A DNA stretch of 64,000 nucleotides from Geobacter sp. FeAm09 (lineage in GTDB: Bacteria; Desulfobacterota; Desulfuromonadia; Geobacterales; Pseudopelobacteraceae). The notes beneath the pieces were generated by a model. That model was not told the DNA's origin. It was given only the letters and a program-made list of their open reading frames with translations, and ran no database searches. The stretch is taken from NCBI RefSeq assembly GCF_008330225.1, contig NZ_CP042466.1, positions 62,001 to 126,000 on the forward strand, written 5' to 3'. A program made the translations under genes and the position numbers. Position 1 is the first letter of the stretch; each line of letters starts with the position of its first letter. Of the stretch, positions 8,698-15,663 are shown one piece after another.

Positions 8698-9323
8698 GGG
8701 ATATAATTCCTTTCCTTGATGACGATTTCTGCACGGCGATCCCTTGAGAGAGGCCCCCCCAGCGGTTTGCTCTTGCCGAGTCCCACCACCTCCCGAACAG
8801 GGATACCCAGTTTTCGGAGATATGTAACGACGGCAGCAGCGCGGCGCCGGGAAAGCCCCATGTTGTACCGCGCTGTTCCGATACGGTCAGTGTGCCCTAC
8901 CACACGGAGCACCACGCCGGTGTCGATTCCAGCCGCCAAGGACTTACGCAGACGGAGTTTTTCTTCCGGCCGCAGATGGGCCGAATTGAAGACGAAGTAG
9001 ACCGTCGTGAGGGTGTGGGGGGACACGACCGTGCGGGCGGGGGCGCTGATGGTAGTGTCTGGTGCAGGGATTATCCCATCGACGCTCAGGAGTTCGGGAG
9101 AGGCCGAAGGTGGAGGTGTTACAGGCGACTGAGGGGGGGGCGGCGCCAGTGCAAGCCGCCGTGGTGCCGTACATTGGTCGCAGATCACATGCTGGCTCTC
9201 GGCAACTTGGTACTGGGCCGCACCTCCTTCATATCGCACTGTAGCCACACGAAGATCGGCGGCCGAGACCGCAACGGGAAGTGAGAGCAGGGATAGGGTC
9301 GAAAGGGTGGAGATCCTGGTCAT
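8694..9323 (-). CDS. OmpA-family peptidoglycan-binding protein
   Basis: A 209-residue secreted protein with an N-terminal signal peptide (LSLLSLPVAVSAADL). A Pro-rich linker at about residues 60-75 is followed by a C-terminal OmpA-like domain from about residue 105 (VYFVFNSAHLRPEEKLRL...VVGHTDRIGTARYN...LSRRRAAAVVTYL). That domain carries the GHTD and N-x2-LS-x2-RA residues that bind diaminopimelate in peptidoglycan. It may anchor the transfer apparatus to the cell wall. It overlaps both neighbours by four bases (ATGA). OmpA-like proteins occur in several conjugation loci, but no Tra name is assigned. Confidence 0.82.
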   Translation of the reverse strand: MTRISTLSTLSLLSLPVAVSAADLRVATVRYEGGAAQYQVAESQHVICDQCTAPRRLALAPPPPQSPVTPPPSASPELLSVDGIIPAPDTTISAPARTVVSPHTLTTVYFVFNSAHLRPEEKLRLRKSLAAGIDTGVVLRVVGHTDRIGTARYNMGLSRRRAAAVVTYLRKLGIPVREVVGLGKSKPLGGPLSRDRRAEIVIKERNYIP

Positions 9324-9637
9324 TGGCCGGCACCGTTCTGACGTTTGCGGAACGTCGCTTGGAAACCTGCTGTAAGACCTATTTCAAAAAATGGGTAAAC
9401 GATCCCGGCAACGGCCATGCCCAGACCCAGACATGCAAAAATGTAGATTATCAGGCTGTAGTACTCGGCACCTGAAATATGTGCAGATTGCGGTGACAGG
9501 GTATTTATGGCCATCCAAAATGCCGTGACTGGCGAACTCCGGAGGGTATATTGGAAATACTTCACAGCGATCATTGCGAAGTGATCCATAAGATATGCGG
9601 AAAGAAGCAAGCCAACGGCAAAGGTACGCACGATCAC
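9320..9637 (-). CDS. Small inner-membrane protein of the tra operon, unknown function
   Basis: A 105-residue protein starting at a GTG that overlaps the stop of the TraC-like fragment (GTGA). It has an N-terminal hydrophobic stretch at about residues 3-28 and a second at about 63-88 (LIIYIFACLGLGMAVAGIVYPFF), with a basic C-terminal tail (FRKRQNGAGQ). No family was recognised. Tight overlap with genes on both sides indicates co-translation with the transfer operon. A role in pilus assembly or entry exclusion is possible, but nothing in the sequence shows it. Confidence 0.65.
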   Translation of the reverse strand: MIVRTFAVGLLLSAYLMDHFAMIAVKYFQYTLRSSPVTAFWMAINTLSPQSAHISGAEYYSLIIYIFACLGLGMAVAGIVYPFFEIGLTAGFQATFRKRQNGAGQ

Positions 9638-9810
9638 GGCTGTACCCCCTTTTCCTCATCATCCAACCCAATTGTGGTGAATGGGTTGACGTTGATGTCT
9701 TTTGGGCCGAGGTTCATAAACCGCCCGTTGAGTGGATGGTTGCATAATTTCCTGTACGAAAGGCCGATGTCGATGATTCTCACGGTCGGGCCGGTAGGCA
9801 GACTGATCAT
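9634..9810 (-). CDS. 58-residue TraC fragment ORF (mini-TraC)
   Basis: A short ORF whose ATG overlaps the upstream stop (ATGA) and whose stop overlaps the next GTG start (GTGA). The product contains RIIDIGLSYRKLC, NGRF and DINVNPFTTIGLDD. By eye about 26 of 46 residues match full-length TraC of this same operon in the segment just after its Walker A (RLIDIGYSYKKLC...DINVNPFTTISLD). No Walker A, Walker B or membrane segment is present. It is either a relic of a second traC copy or a retained peptide. The two clean overlaps argue against random debris. Divergence from the local traC shows it is not a recent partial duplication. Confidence 0.6.
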   Translation of the reverse strand: MISLPTGPTVRIIDIGLSYRKLCNHPLNGRFMNLGPKDINVNPFTTIGLDDEEKGVQP

Positions 9811-10616
9811 TGCTGCACCTCCTTGCCGGCCTCAGCCGCGGCGATCGGTGCAGCCGGTACGAAATATTTCCGGTCACAGATCAGGTATGTCCCGGCTTTA
9901 CCAACCAGGACCACCTTGCGGATCTTGGAGAAGAAACCCATCTGATTGGACAGCTCGGGGGGGATCACCACCAGGTAGTCGTCCAGGAGCGGTACCAGCC
10001 TCACGGAACCGAAGCCCCTCAGCCGTACAGTGGTTGCCTTTTCCGACAGGAGCTTGAAAGCTTCATATTCAACTGTGTTCTGGACACCCGACAACTTGGT
10101 GGCTGAGTCGGCAGCCTGCGCCCGAAGCGCTGCAACTGTCTTGTCTTTTTCGGTGCTGGTTGCGGTAGAGGCGGCAAGTGAGCTTTTCAGGCTGTCGAGC
10201 TCTTTCTGCAAAGCTGCGATCTGGGCGCCTTTCTGTTGGGTGAGTGTCTGTAATTGCGAGTCGCAGGTCGCTACCGACGATGCTAAGGCGATCTCACGGG
10301 GCGCTGCAATGGTTGCTGGCGGCTGGCCCCCCGCTGTGACGGACGTTTTTTTCGCCGGCAGATCAGGATTGATGAAGCCGACCATCTGCTTTCCAGATTC
10401 GAGTTTGTGAGCTGTACCGACCTTGAGCCACCCATCTGCCAGCTTTGACAGGATGCTGACCTTTTCTCCCTCCTCCAGATAGCGGAAACAGGGGCTGGTA
10501 ACGTCGGGTCGCTTAAATATCCGGACACGCGACTTGAGCTCCATTTGGTCACCGGCGAACGCCGTGGCCACCGATAAGATAACTATTCCCATGATTGTTG
10601 CGCAGATGTGTTTCAC
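9807..10616 (-). CDS. SH3-domain periplasmic protein with coiled coil
   Basis: A 269-residue protein. The start is a GTG at 10616 with GGAGG six bases upstream, overlapping the previous stop (GTGA); a signal peptide follows (IMGIVILSVATAFAGDQ). Residues about 22-90 resemble a bacterial SH3-like domain (LKSRVRIFKRPD...YLEEGEKVSILSKLADGWLKVGT). A predicted coiled coil spans about residues 120-185 (QLQTLTQQKGAQIAALQKEL). The C-terminal part is unassigned. SH3b domains bind cell-wall or protein partners, so a role in positioning the transfer channel in the envelope is plausible but unproven. Confidence 0.65.
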   Translation of the reverse strand: MKHICATIMGIVILSVATAFAGDQMELKSRVRIFKRPDVTSPCFRYLEEGEKVSILSKLADGWLKVGTAHKLESGKQMVGFINPDLPAKKTSVTAGGQPPATIAAPREIALASSVATCDSQLQTLTQQKGAQIAALQKELDSLKSSLAASTATSTEKDKTVAALRAQAADSATKLSGVQNTVEYEAFKLLSEKATTVRLRGFGSVRLVPLLDDYLVVIPPELSNQMGFFSKIRKVVLVGKAGTYLICDRKYFVPAAPIAAAEAGKEVQQ

Positions 10617-10846
10617 CTTTTTCCTCCCGTCCATTCTTTGGTTGGTATGAGCCGCTTGTCGGTGCTGGCTGCTGAACGTTGCTGGTCAGCATCTTCAGGT
10701 GTATTTTGTTTTTTCTTCGGTGTTGGTGTCAGTGCCGAAGAGTCATCATGGCGTCCCGTCTGCTTGTTCTTGCCAGCACCCTGGAGCAGATACACACCGA
10801 TGCCCACCAATGCGCCGACTCCGAGTGCGATAAGTGCCTCCTGCAT
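10613..10846 (-). CDS. Small membrane-anchored protein, first gene of the tra operon
   Basis: A 77-residue protein with one N-terminal transmembrane helix (LIALGVGALVGIGVYLL, residues 5-21) and a polar, Lys/Pro-rich tail. The start at 10846 has a strong GAGGAGG five to six bases upstream. The stop overlaps the GTG of the SH3-domain gene. No homology recognised. It is the most upstream gene of the minus-strand transfer operon, so the operon promoter should lie in the AT-rich DNA just beyond (about 10860-10990). Confidence 0.6.
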   Translation of the reverse strand: MQEALIALGVGALVGIGVYLLQGAGKNKQTGRHDDSSALTPTPKKKQNTPEDADQQRSAASTDKRLIPTKEWTGGKR

Positions 10847-11004
10847 TCCACCTCCTCTTGAAATCTGAAAATTTGCCTCTCATATAGATACTTGTTCAGG
10901 GTGGTCAGGGTGAAATGGCTATTATGAGAATAATATAATTATTTATTAGAATAACTTACTGATTTCGCTACACATATTTTTTGCAAATAGCATTTGCGGC
11001 TGGA

Positions 11005-11043
11005 TACAAAAAAGCCCCTTTGCCTTTCGGTAAAGGGGCTTTC
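11005..11043 (-). terminator. Intrinsic terminator between XRE gene and tra operon
   Basis: AAAGCCCCTTT (11011-11021) pairs exactly with AAAGGGGCTTT (11032-11042) across a 10-base loop. On the minus strand the stem is followed by six T. It would separate transcripts of the regulator side from the tra operon. The plus-strand T tract is weaker. Confidence 0.8.
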
Positions 11044-11153
11044 CATTTAATTACACCAAACTTCCGCTTTCAGAAGGTTCTGCTAAGTTTCCAACAAAAA
11101 CTGTTAATCGTGTTCGAGAATTTTTCTCATGCGTCAACAACCTGATAATGCTG

Positions 11154-11284
11154 TTAATAGTGTGAACGGAACCGTCTGACAGCGGCATGACCGCTGCCAG
11201 ACGAATACGATCACCGTCGCACCGTCACACCGTCACACCGTTTCACTGTCGCACCGTTTCACCGTCTAATACTCACACTATTAA
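11154..11284. repeat. Nested repeat site: 12-bp inverted repeats around a hairpin and seven 8-bp repeats
   Basis: TTAATAGTGTGA (11154-11165) and TCACACTATTAA (11273-11284) are perfect inverted arms. Between them are a near-perfect hairpin, CGTCTG-A-CAGCGG / CCGCTG-C-CAGACG with a 5-base loop (11173-11203), and seven tandem octamers of the form NCACCGTC (11211-11266, a few with one change). The ACCGTC core also abuts both inverted arms. Such iteron-plus-hairpin layouts are typical of oriT, replication origins, partition sites or multi-site operators. Which one applies here cannot be told from sequence. Confidence 0.75.
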
Positions 11285-11361
11285 ACCGTCAGAGAGTATC
11301 CCTGTCACAGAGTCTCAGACTAACGCCGCCCCATGTCACCAGCCCTAAGCTGCATTTGGTA

Positions 11362-11826
11362 TCACGTGCCATTCTCCAAAAACTGCTCGATCTTTTCAAT
11401 ATTCTTCCTGAGCGGCCGGCGACCACCCCCCAGCCAATCTCTCAGTTGGTCAGGGTGCTGGTTCATTCTCCGGCCCAATTCGGGCAGTGAGAGACCATTA
11501 ACGCGTTTGTACCAAGCTAGGCGTCCCATAATATCGCCTGGGCATTCGAACGGAATATAACCTAGAAAATTTATTATTTTAGGGCTATATTGCTGCTCAG
11601 GCTCAATACCATGTTCCCAATTCCATATTGTGTTTTCGCTGACACCAATAGTCGCCGCTACCTCTCGTTGGAGGAGGCCGAGATCCATCCGCTTTTTACG
11701 AATGTGGTCACCGATTGTGAGGGGGTGTTCAGGATATCCTAATGCAGGCCGCTTCTGAAGCAAAATACGGATTGAGAACGAGTGCCGTTTCGGGTTGGAG
11801 TGGTAGGGAAAGGTACACACACCCAT
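11362..11826 (-). CDS. XRE-family helix-turn-helix regulator (start uncertain)
   Basis: The ORF is 154 codons. A helix-turn-helix core runs from about residue 37 (TIGDHIRKKRMDLGLLQREVAATIGVSENTIWNWEHG), followed by FLGYIPFECPGDIMGRLAWYKRVNGLSLPELGRRM, which looks like a second HTH. The first ATG (11826) lies inside comM sequence, so the leading 5-10 codons would come from the host chromosome. A TTG at 11763 starting LLQKRPALGYPEHP is a more likely native start, but no good ribosome binding site is seen. It probably regulates transfer or excision of the element. The 5' end may have been altered by integration. Confidence 0.7.
   Translation of the reverse strand: MGVCTFPYHSNPKRHSFSIRILLQKRPALGYPEHPLTIGDHIRKKRMDLGLLQREVAATIGVSENTIWNWEHGIEPEQQYSPKIINFLGYIPFECPGDIMGRLAWYKRVNGLSLPELGRRMNQHPDQLRDWLGGGRRPLRKNIEKIEQFLENGT
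11816..11823. other. Element-chromosome junction inside comM
   Basis: To the right of about 11819 the plus strand reads as ComM (xPCPCGYLADPVHPC...); to the left it has no ComM similarity. The conserved ComM motif is NPCPCGY; here the first codon is CAC instead of AAC, so the crossover lies at or one base before this codon. This would be one attachment site of the element. The partner half of comM should sit at the other end, left of the window. Confidence 0.65.
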
Positions 11827-12302
11827 GCCCCTGCGGCTACCTGGCCGATCCGGTCCACCCCTGCGTCTGTACCCCCCTTGCCATTCACCGTTACCGGTCG
11901 CGCATCTCCGGCCCGCTTCTGGACCGGATCGACATCCATATCGAGGTGCCGGCCGTCACCTACCGCGACCTGTCCGACCGGGGAGAGGCCGAGAGTTCCC
12001 GGGATATCGCCGAGCGGGTGGCGCGTTCCCGAAAGCGCCAGGCCGAGCGTTACCAGGGGACCAGGGTCCATTGCAACGCCCAGATGACGCCACGCTTCAT
12101 CAAGAAGTTCTGCGAGCTGGACAGCGCCGGCAGCCGCATGCTGGAACTGGTTACCGATCGTCTCGGTTTTTCCGCCCGGACCTACAACCGTATCATCAAG
12201 GTCGCCCGCACCATCGCCGACCTGTCGGACAGCGAGCAGATCCGCGAAGAGCATATCGCCGAAGCGATCCAGTACCGCAGCCTGGACCGCAAGGCGCCGT
12301 AA
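11819..12302 (+). pseudogene. comM: 3' half of comM (yifB), interrupted by the conjugative element
   Basis: In-frame sequence encodes the C-terminal third of the ComM/YifB Mg-chelatase-like AAA+ ATPase: PCPCGYLADPVHPCVC, YRSRISGPLLDRIDIHIEVP, then the C-terminal helical domain ending AIQYRSLDRKAP. Full-length ComM is about 500 residues; about 160 remain and the N-terminal ATPase core with Walker motifs is absent. ComM is a branch-migration helicase used in natural transformation. It is a known integration hotspot for genomic islands (for example AbaR islands of Acinetobacter). The remnant lacks its own start and is presumably silent. Confidence 0.85.
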
Positions 12303-12321
12303 ACAATTATTCTGTTTAAAA

Positions 12322-12344
12322 AAATGTATCGATAGTATACATTT
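12322..12344. promoter_or_regulatory. Palindrome upstream of sigma-54 promoter, candidate activator site
   Basis: AAATGTAT and ATACATTT are exact inverted 8-mers separated by 7 bases, centred about 70 bases upstream of the -24 element at 12403. Position and symmetry fit an enhancer-binding-protein site, but a role in comM 3' end formation cannot be excluded. Confidence 0.45.
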
Positions 12345-12402
12345 ATAAATCAGGCTTTTATGTCTGAAACAGGGCGGGCCCGGCCCAGGGGGCGGGGCAG
12401 GC

Positions 12403-12418
12403 TGGTACGGTACTTGCT
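12403..12418 (+). promoter_or_regulatory. Sigma-54 (-24/-12) promoter of the cytochrome operon
   Basis: TGGTACGGTACTTGCT matches the consensus TGGCACGNNNNTTGCW with GG and GC at the required spacing. Transcription would start near 12430, about 70 bases ahead of the 15-heme cytochrome gene. This also implies an activator-dependent, ATP-hydrolysing regulator. Confidence 0.7.
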
Positions 12419-12502
12419 CGTAATAATTCCGGCGAGTTAGATATATTCAAACCTGCCGCCGTTTTTTTTGCCTTTCGGGCCTTTTTGATGGAGATAATCT
12501 CG

Positions 12503-13840
12503 ATGAATCTTAGATCTGTGGGCCTCCTCCTGCTGACGGCGATATTTCCGTGCGTCGCCCAGGCTGCCGATGTGTCATGTAAAACCGCAGAGTGCCATAC
12601 GTCAATTGGCGGAACGCAGAACATGCATGAACCGATCAAGGAGGGGGACTGCTCGGGGTGCCACAAACAGACCAACCAGCTTCACCCGATCAAAGGCGCC
12701 AAGAGCTTTGCCCTGACCGCGCAGGGGGCCGCCCTCTGCTACCAGTGCCATGACACCTTCGGCAAGAAAAAGGACGTGCATCCTCCGGTCAAGGACGGGG
12801 AGTGCGCGTACTGCCACAAGCCTCACGGCGGCGCCGGCCGCTTCCTGCTGGAGGGGGGGGACGACCAGACCGCTCTCTGCATGGGATGCCACGATGCCGC
12901 CGATTTTAAGAAGAAAGTCAGGCATGGCCCGGTAGCCGTAGGTTCCTGTAGCCGGTGCCACAATCCCCACGAGTCGGATGAGAAGAAACTGCTCAGGGGA
13001 CCGGTGTGGGAAAGCTGCCTTAAATGTCATGCCGATTTTTTGAAAACACTCCAGGACTCGCCGTTCATCCATCCGCCGGTCAAAAAGGGCCCCTGCACCT
13101 CCTGTCATACCCCGCACAGTAGTGAAAATGGCCAACTGCTCAAGAAAAAGATGCCGGATATCTGCATCAGTTGCCATCCAGGGGTGGAAAAGAAGCTGAA
13201 ACTGAAGCTTGTGCACAAGCCGCTCAAAGAGGCGGGGGGATGCGGCAACTGCCATTCCAGCCATTTTTCCAAGGCCAAAGGACTGCTGTCGGGGGACGAC
13301 AGGAGCGTTTGCCTCGGATGTCATGATACGGATAAGCTCGGCAAGCCGCCCCTCAGGAACATCAAGAAGGAAATCGAAGGAAAGAAATACCTGCACGGCC
13401 CGCTGGAGCTCGGTGAATGCCGGGCATGTCATGACCCTCACGGCAGCGACAATTTCCGCCTGCTCAAGGGGAGCTATCCGACGGACCTCTATGTTGCCTA
13501 CAAGGAGGGACTCTATGGCGTATGTCTGTCGTGCCACGAGAAGAATCTGCTCCGCTTCCCGGAAACCACGATTTATACCAAGTTCCGCAACGGGAATCGC
13601 AATCTGCACTATGTCCACGTCGTCAATCGTAAGGGGCGCACCTGCCGTGTCTGCCATGAGCCCCACGCCAGCACCGGAGAAAAGTTGATCAGCAAGGAGG
13701 GGGTACAATTCGGCGACTGGAAGATCCCGATCAATTTCAAGCTCACGGCAACGGGGGGGAGTTGTTCGCCGGGCTGCCACCGCCCCTTTACGTACGACCG
13801 GGAGAAACCGCAAAATTATCAGGCAGAGGACAAGAAATAG
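12503..13840 (+). CDS. Multiheme c-type cytochrome, 15 heme motifs
   Basis: A 445-residue secreted protein with signal peptide MNLRSVGLLLLTAIFPCVAQA. ATG 12503 is chosen over the ATG at 12488 because the signal peptide begins there. It has 13 CXXCH motifs, plus CKTAECH (CX4CH) near the N-terminus and CSPGCH (CX3CH) near the C-terminus. Many are followed by the paired-CXXCH pattern CHxPH. The Lys-rich mature protein (about 420 residues) fits a periplasmic or conduit cytochrome. It is the first gene of the operon with NHL lipoproteins, a pentaheme lipoprotein and a beta-barrel, so it probably feeds electrons through that porin. No specific Geobacter name is assigned. Confidence 0.92.
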   Translation: MNLRSVGLLLLTAIFPCVAQAADVSCKTAECHTSIGGTQNMHEPIKEGDCSGCHKQTNQLHPIKGAKSFALTAQGAALCYQCHDTFGKKKDVHPPVKDGECAYCHKPHGGAGRFLLEGGDDQTALCMGCHDAADFKKKVRHGPVAVGSCSRCHNPHESDEKKLLRGPVWESCLKCHADFLKTLQDSPFIHPPVKKGPCTSCHTPHSSENGQLLKKKMPDICISCHPGVEKKLKLKLVHKPLKEAGGCGNCHSSHFSKAKGLLSGDDRSVCLGCHDTDKLGKPPLRNIKKEIEGKKYLHGPLELGECRACHDPHGSDNFRLLKGSYPTDLYVAYKEGLYGVCLSCHEKNLLRFPETTIYTKFRNGNRNLHYVHVVNRKGRTCRVCHEPHASTGEKLISKEGVQFGDWKIPINFKLTATGGSCSPGCHRPFTYDREKPQNYQAEDKK

Positions 13841-13870
13841 AACAGGTGAACGTCAGCAAGGAGATTACGT

Positions 13871-15061
13871 ATGCATACAGAGACAAGACCGTTGCAGGGA
13901 GTTGTAAGGATCCTAAAAACCATTGCCATGATCATGACCGGTACGCTGCTGCTGGCAGGCTGCGCCGCTGCGCCGGTTGCAAAGAAGACCTCGGTGTTTT
14001 TCCCCGCTCCGCCCAATGAACCCCGGGTCCAGTTTTTGAGAGCGATCTCGGGCTCCAAGGATGTGGAAGACCAGCAGAGCAAGTTTTCACTGCTTCTGAG
14101 CGGTGCCAGCGATCGCGACGTCAACAAGCCGATCACCAGGCCATACGGGATTCACTATACCAGGGGGAAGCTGTATATCTGCGATACTCAGGGGGCTTCC
14201 ACCGTTGTCATCATCGACCTTCAGAAAAAGACCTTCGAGTATATGAAGGAAAATCCCGGGCTCGGGAAGCTGAAAAAGCCGATCAACCTGGCGGTCGACA
14301 AGGACGGCAGCATCTATGTCGCCGACACGCTCCGGAAAGAGGTCCTGATCTACGACCCGTCCGGTTCCTATGTCGGGAGCATCGGCAAGGGAAGCAGCAT
14401 GAAACCCGTGGATGTGGCACTGGATGGCGACAATGTGTATATCCTTGACCTGAATGGCAACGACATCAAAATTTTCGACAGGAAGAGCCGGGAACTCATA
14501 CGCAGTATCGGGCAATTCGAGGACAAATCCCTGGGGCTCGCCCTGCCCACGAACTTCACCCTCGACGACAAGGGCTTGATCTATGTCACCAATATCAACG
14601 ACGGCAGCGTCAAGATCCTGGACAAGGATGGCCATTTTATCAGCAAATTCGGTAAATTGGGTGACGCTTTCGGTGAGTTCACGCGTCCGAAGGGGATCGC
14701 CGTCGATGCCAGACATCGTATCTGGGTCGTTGACGGGGGGTTCCAGAATGTGCAGATTTTTAATGAAAAACAGCGTTTGCTGATGTTTTTCGGCGATCCT
14801 CCGCTGCTCTCGGGCGCCTTGAACCTGCCGGCCGGGATCGACGTGACAACGGACAACCTGGATTATTTCCAGCAATTCGCCGATCCTGATTTCATACTGG
14901 AGGCGGTCGCCTTTGTCACCAACCAGATGGGGGACGCCATGGTTTCCATATATGGGTTGGGGCATAAAAAGGGGGCAGCCGACGTCCCGGAGGGACAACA
15001 GCAGGGTGTGACCGGACAGTTCGGTGCCAAAAAGGCGGGTGACAGCCGGGGTACGGAGTGA
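13871..15061 (+). CDS. NHL-repeat beta-propeller lipoprotein
   Basis: A 396-residue lipoprotein. The start has AAGGAG eight bases upstream. The signal peptide ends in the lipobox LLLAGC (Cys at about residue 31). From residue 80 onward it has repeated NHL blades with the pattern KPxxLAVDxxGxIYVADT...VxIFDxxGxFxxxxG (for example NLAVDKDGSIYVADTL and FTLDDKGLIYVTNIN), about six in all. NHL propellers bind proteins and are encoded next to several Geobacter outer-membrane cytochromes. It probably scaffolds the conduit or the extracellular cytochromes. Its stop overlaps the next gene's GTG start (GTGA), so the two are coupled. Confidence 0.88.
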   Translation: MHTETRPLQGVVRILKTIAMIMTGTLLLAGCAAAPVAKKTSVFFPAPPNEPRVQFLRAISGSKDVEDQQSKFSLLLSGASDRDVNKPITRPYGIHYTRGKLYICDTQGASTVVIIDLQKKTFEYMKENPGLGKLKKPINLAVDKDGSIYVADTLRKEVLIYDPSGSYVGSIGKGSSMKPVDVALDGDNVYILDLNGNDIKIFDRKSRELIRSIGQFEDKSLGLALPTNFTLDDKGLIYVTNINDGSVKILDKDGHFISKFGKLGDAFGEFTRPKGIAVDARHRIWVVDGGFQNVQIFNEKQRLLMFFGDPPLLSGALNLPAGIDVTTDNLDYFQQFADPDFILEAVAFVTNQMGDAMVSIYGLGHKKGAADVPEGQQQGVTGQFGAKKAGDSRGTE

Positions 15062-15651
15062 TATCGGATCGCTTTCTCCATAGGCTCCGGCAGGTTGTAT
15101 ATTTTGCCGCTATTGCCTGTATGATCTGGGGCTGCAGCCCGCTTACCAGGTATAAGCTGACCTCGACCCTGTTCGACGGCGTCCCGAGCATGCCTCCAGC
15201 CGAACAGTACTGCGCCGACTATGCCGCCCAAGTGGTCGCCAAGACGCGCGCCGAGGCTGAAGGGAAGAGCAGTGCCGCCGGGGATGCGGGCAAGGCGTCG
15301 TCCCACAACCCCTATGACGAAAAAAAATGCGATAACTGCCATGACAAGACCACCGAAAGCGGCCTTGTCGTCAAATCCAAAAATGAACTCTGTTTCGTCT
15401 GCCACACCGGGTTCGTCAAGGGCTCCTTTGTGCATGGCCCGGTGGCGGTTGGGGATTGCCTTGTCTGCCACGAGCCGCACAATTCGCCCAACCCCGCGCT
15501 CCTGAAGGTGCGTCCGTCGGAGGTCTGCGCTGCCTGCCACCACGAAAAACGGCAGGCGGCTTCTCTGCACGAGAAAGCGGCAAGCCACGGCCTGATCTGT
15601 ATCAATTGCCACGATCCCCATTTCGGGAATGTGCTCTTTTTCCTGAAGTAA
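15058..15651 (+). CDS. Pentaheme c-type cytochrome, probable lipoprotein
   Basis: A 197-residue protein starting at a GTG that overlaps the preceding stop. The hydrophobic leader ends VYFAAIACMIWGCSP; the Cys at about residue 26 fits a weak lipobox (IWGC). Five CXXCH motifs follow in the C-terminal 100 residues: CDNCH, CFVCH, CLVCH, CAACH and CINCH, several with the CHxPH form. It is probably the lipid-anchored partner of the beta-barrel encoded directly downstream, on the periplasmic or the cell-surface side. Size and heme number differ from the characterised OmaB, OmcB and ExtA types. Confidence 0.88.
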   Translation: MISDRFLHRLRQVVYFAAIACMIWGCSPLTRYKLTSTLFDGVPSMPPAEQYCADYAAQVVAKTRAEAEGKSSAAGDAGKASSHNPYDEKKCDNCHDKTTESGLVVKSKNELCFVCHTGFVKGSFVHGPVAVGDCLVCHEPHNSPNPALLKVRPSEVCAACHHEKRQAASLHEKAASHGLICINCHDPHFGNVLFFLK

Positions 15652-15663
15652 CCGGGAGCGTGC

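Larger units (their letters stand above)
10847..11361. other. Gene-free regulatory stretch of the conjugative element
   Basis: About 515 bases without a convincing gene. It holds the ribosome binding site and AT-rich upstream DNA of the tra operon (10900-10990), an intrinsic terminator (11011-11042) and a complex repeat structure (11154-11284). No good -35/-10 pair was identified with confidence. Confidence 0.6.
1..11818. mobile_element. End portion of an integrated conjugative element with F-type T4SS
   Basis: A continuous minus-strand block of F-type conjugation genes (traA, L, E, K, B, V, C and a TraN-like gene) with accessory envelope genes, a repeat-rich candidate cis site and an XRE regulator. 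It ends exactly where the 3' half of comM begins on the plus strand. Seen: gene order matching F-type transfer operons and an interrupted housekeeping gene. Inferred: an ICE or integrated plasmid. The relaxase, coupling protein, integrase and far end are not visible and should lie left of base 1. Confidence 0.8.

Noticed and set aside
11211-11266. CRISPR array
   Set aside because: The repeats are only 8 bases long and contiguous, with no spacers and no cas genes nearby.
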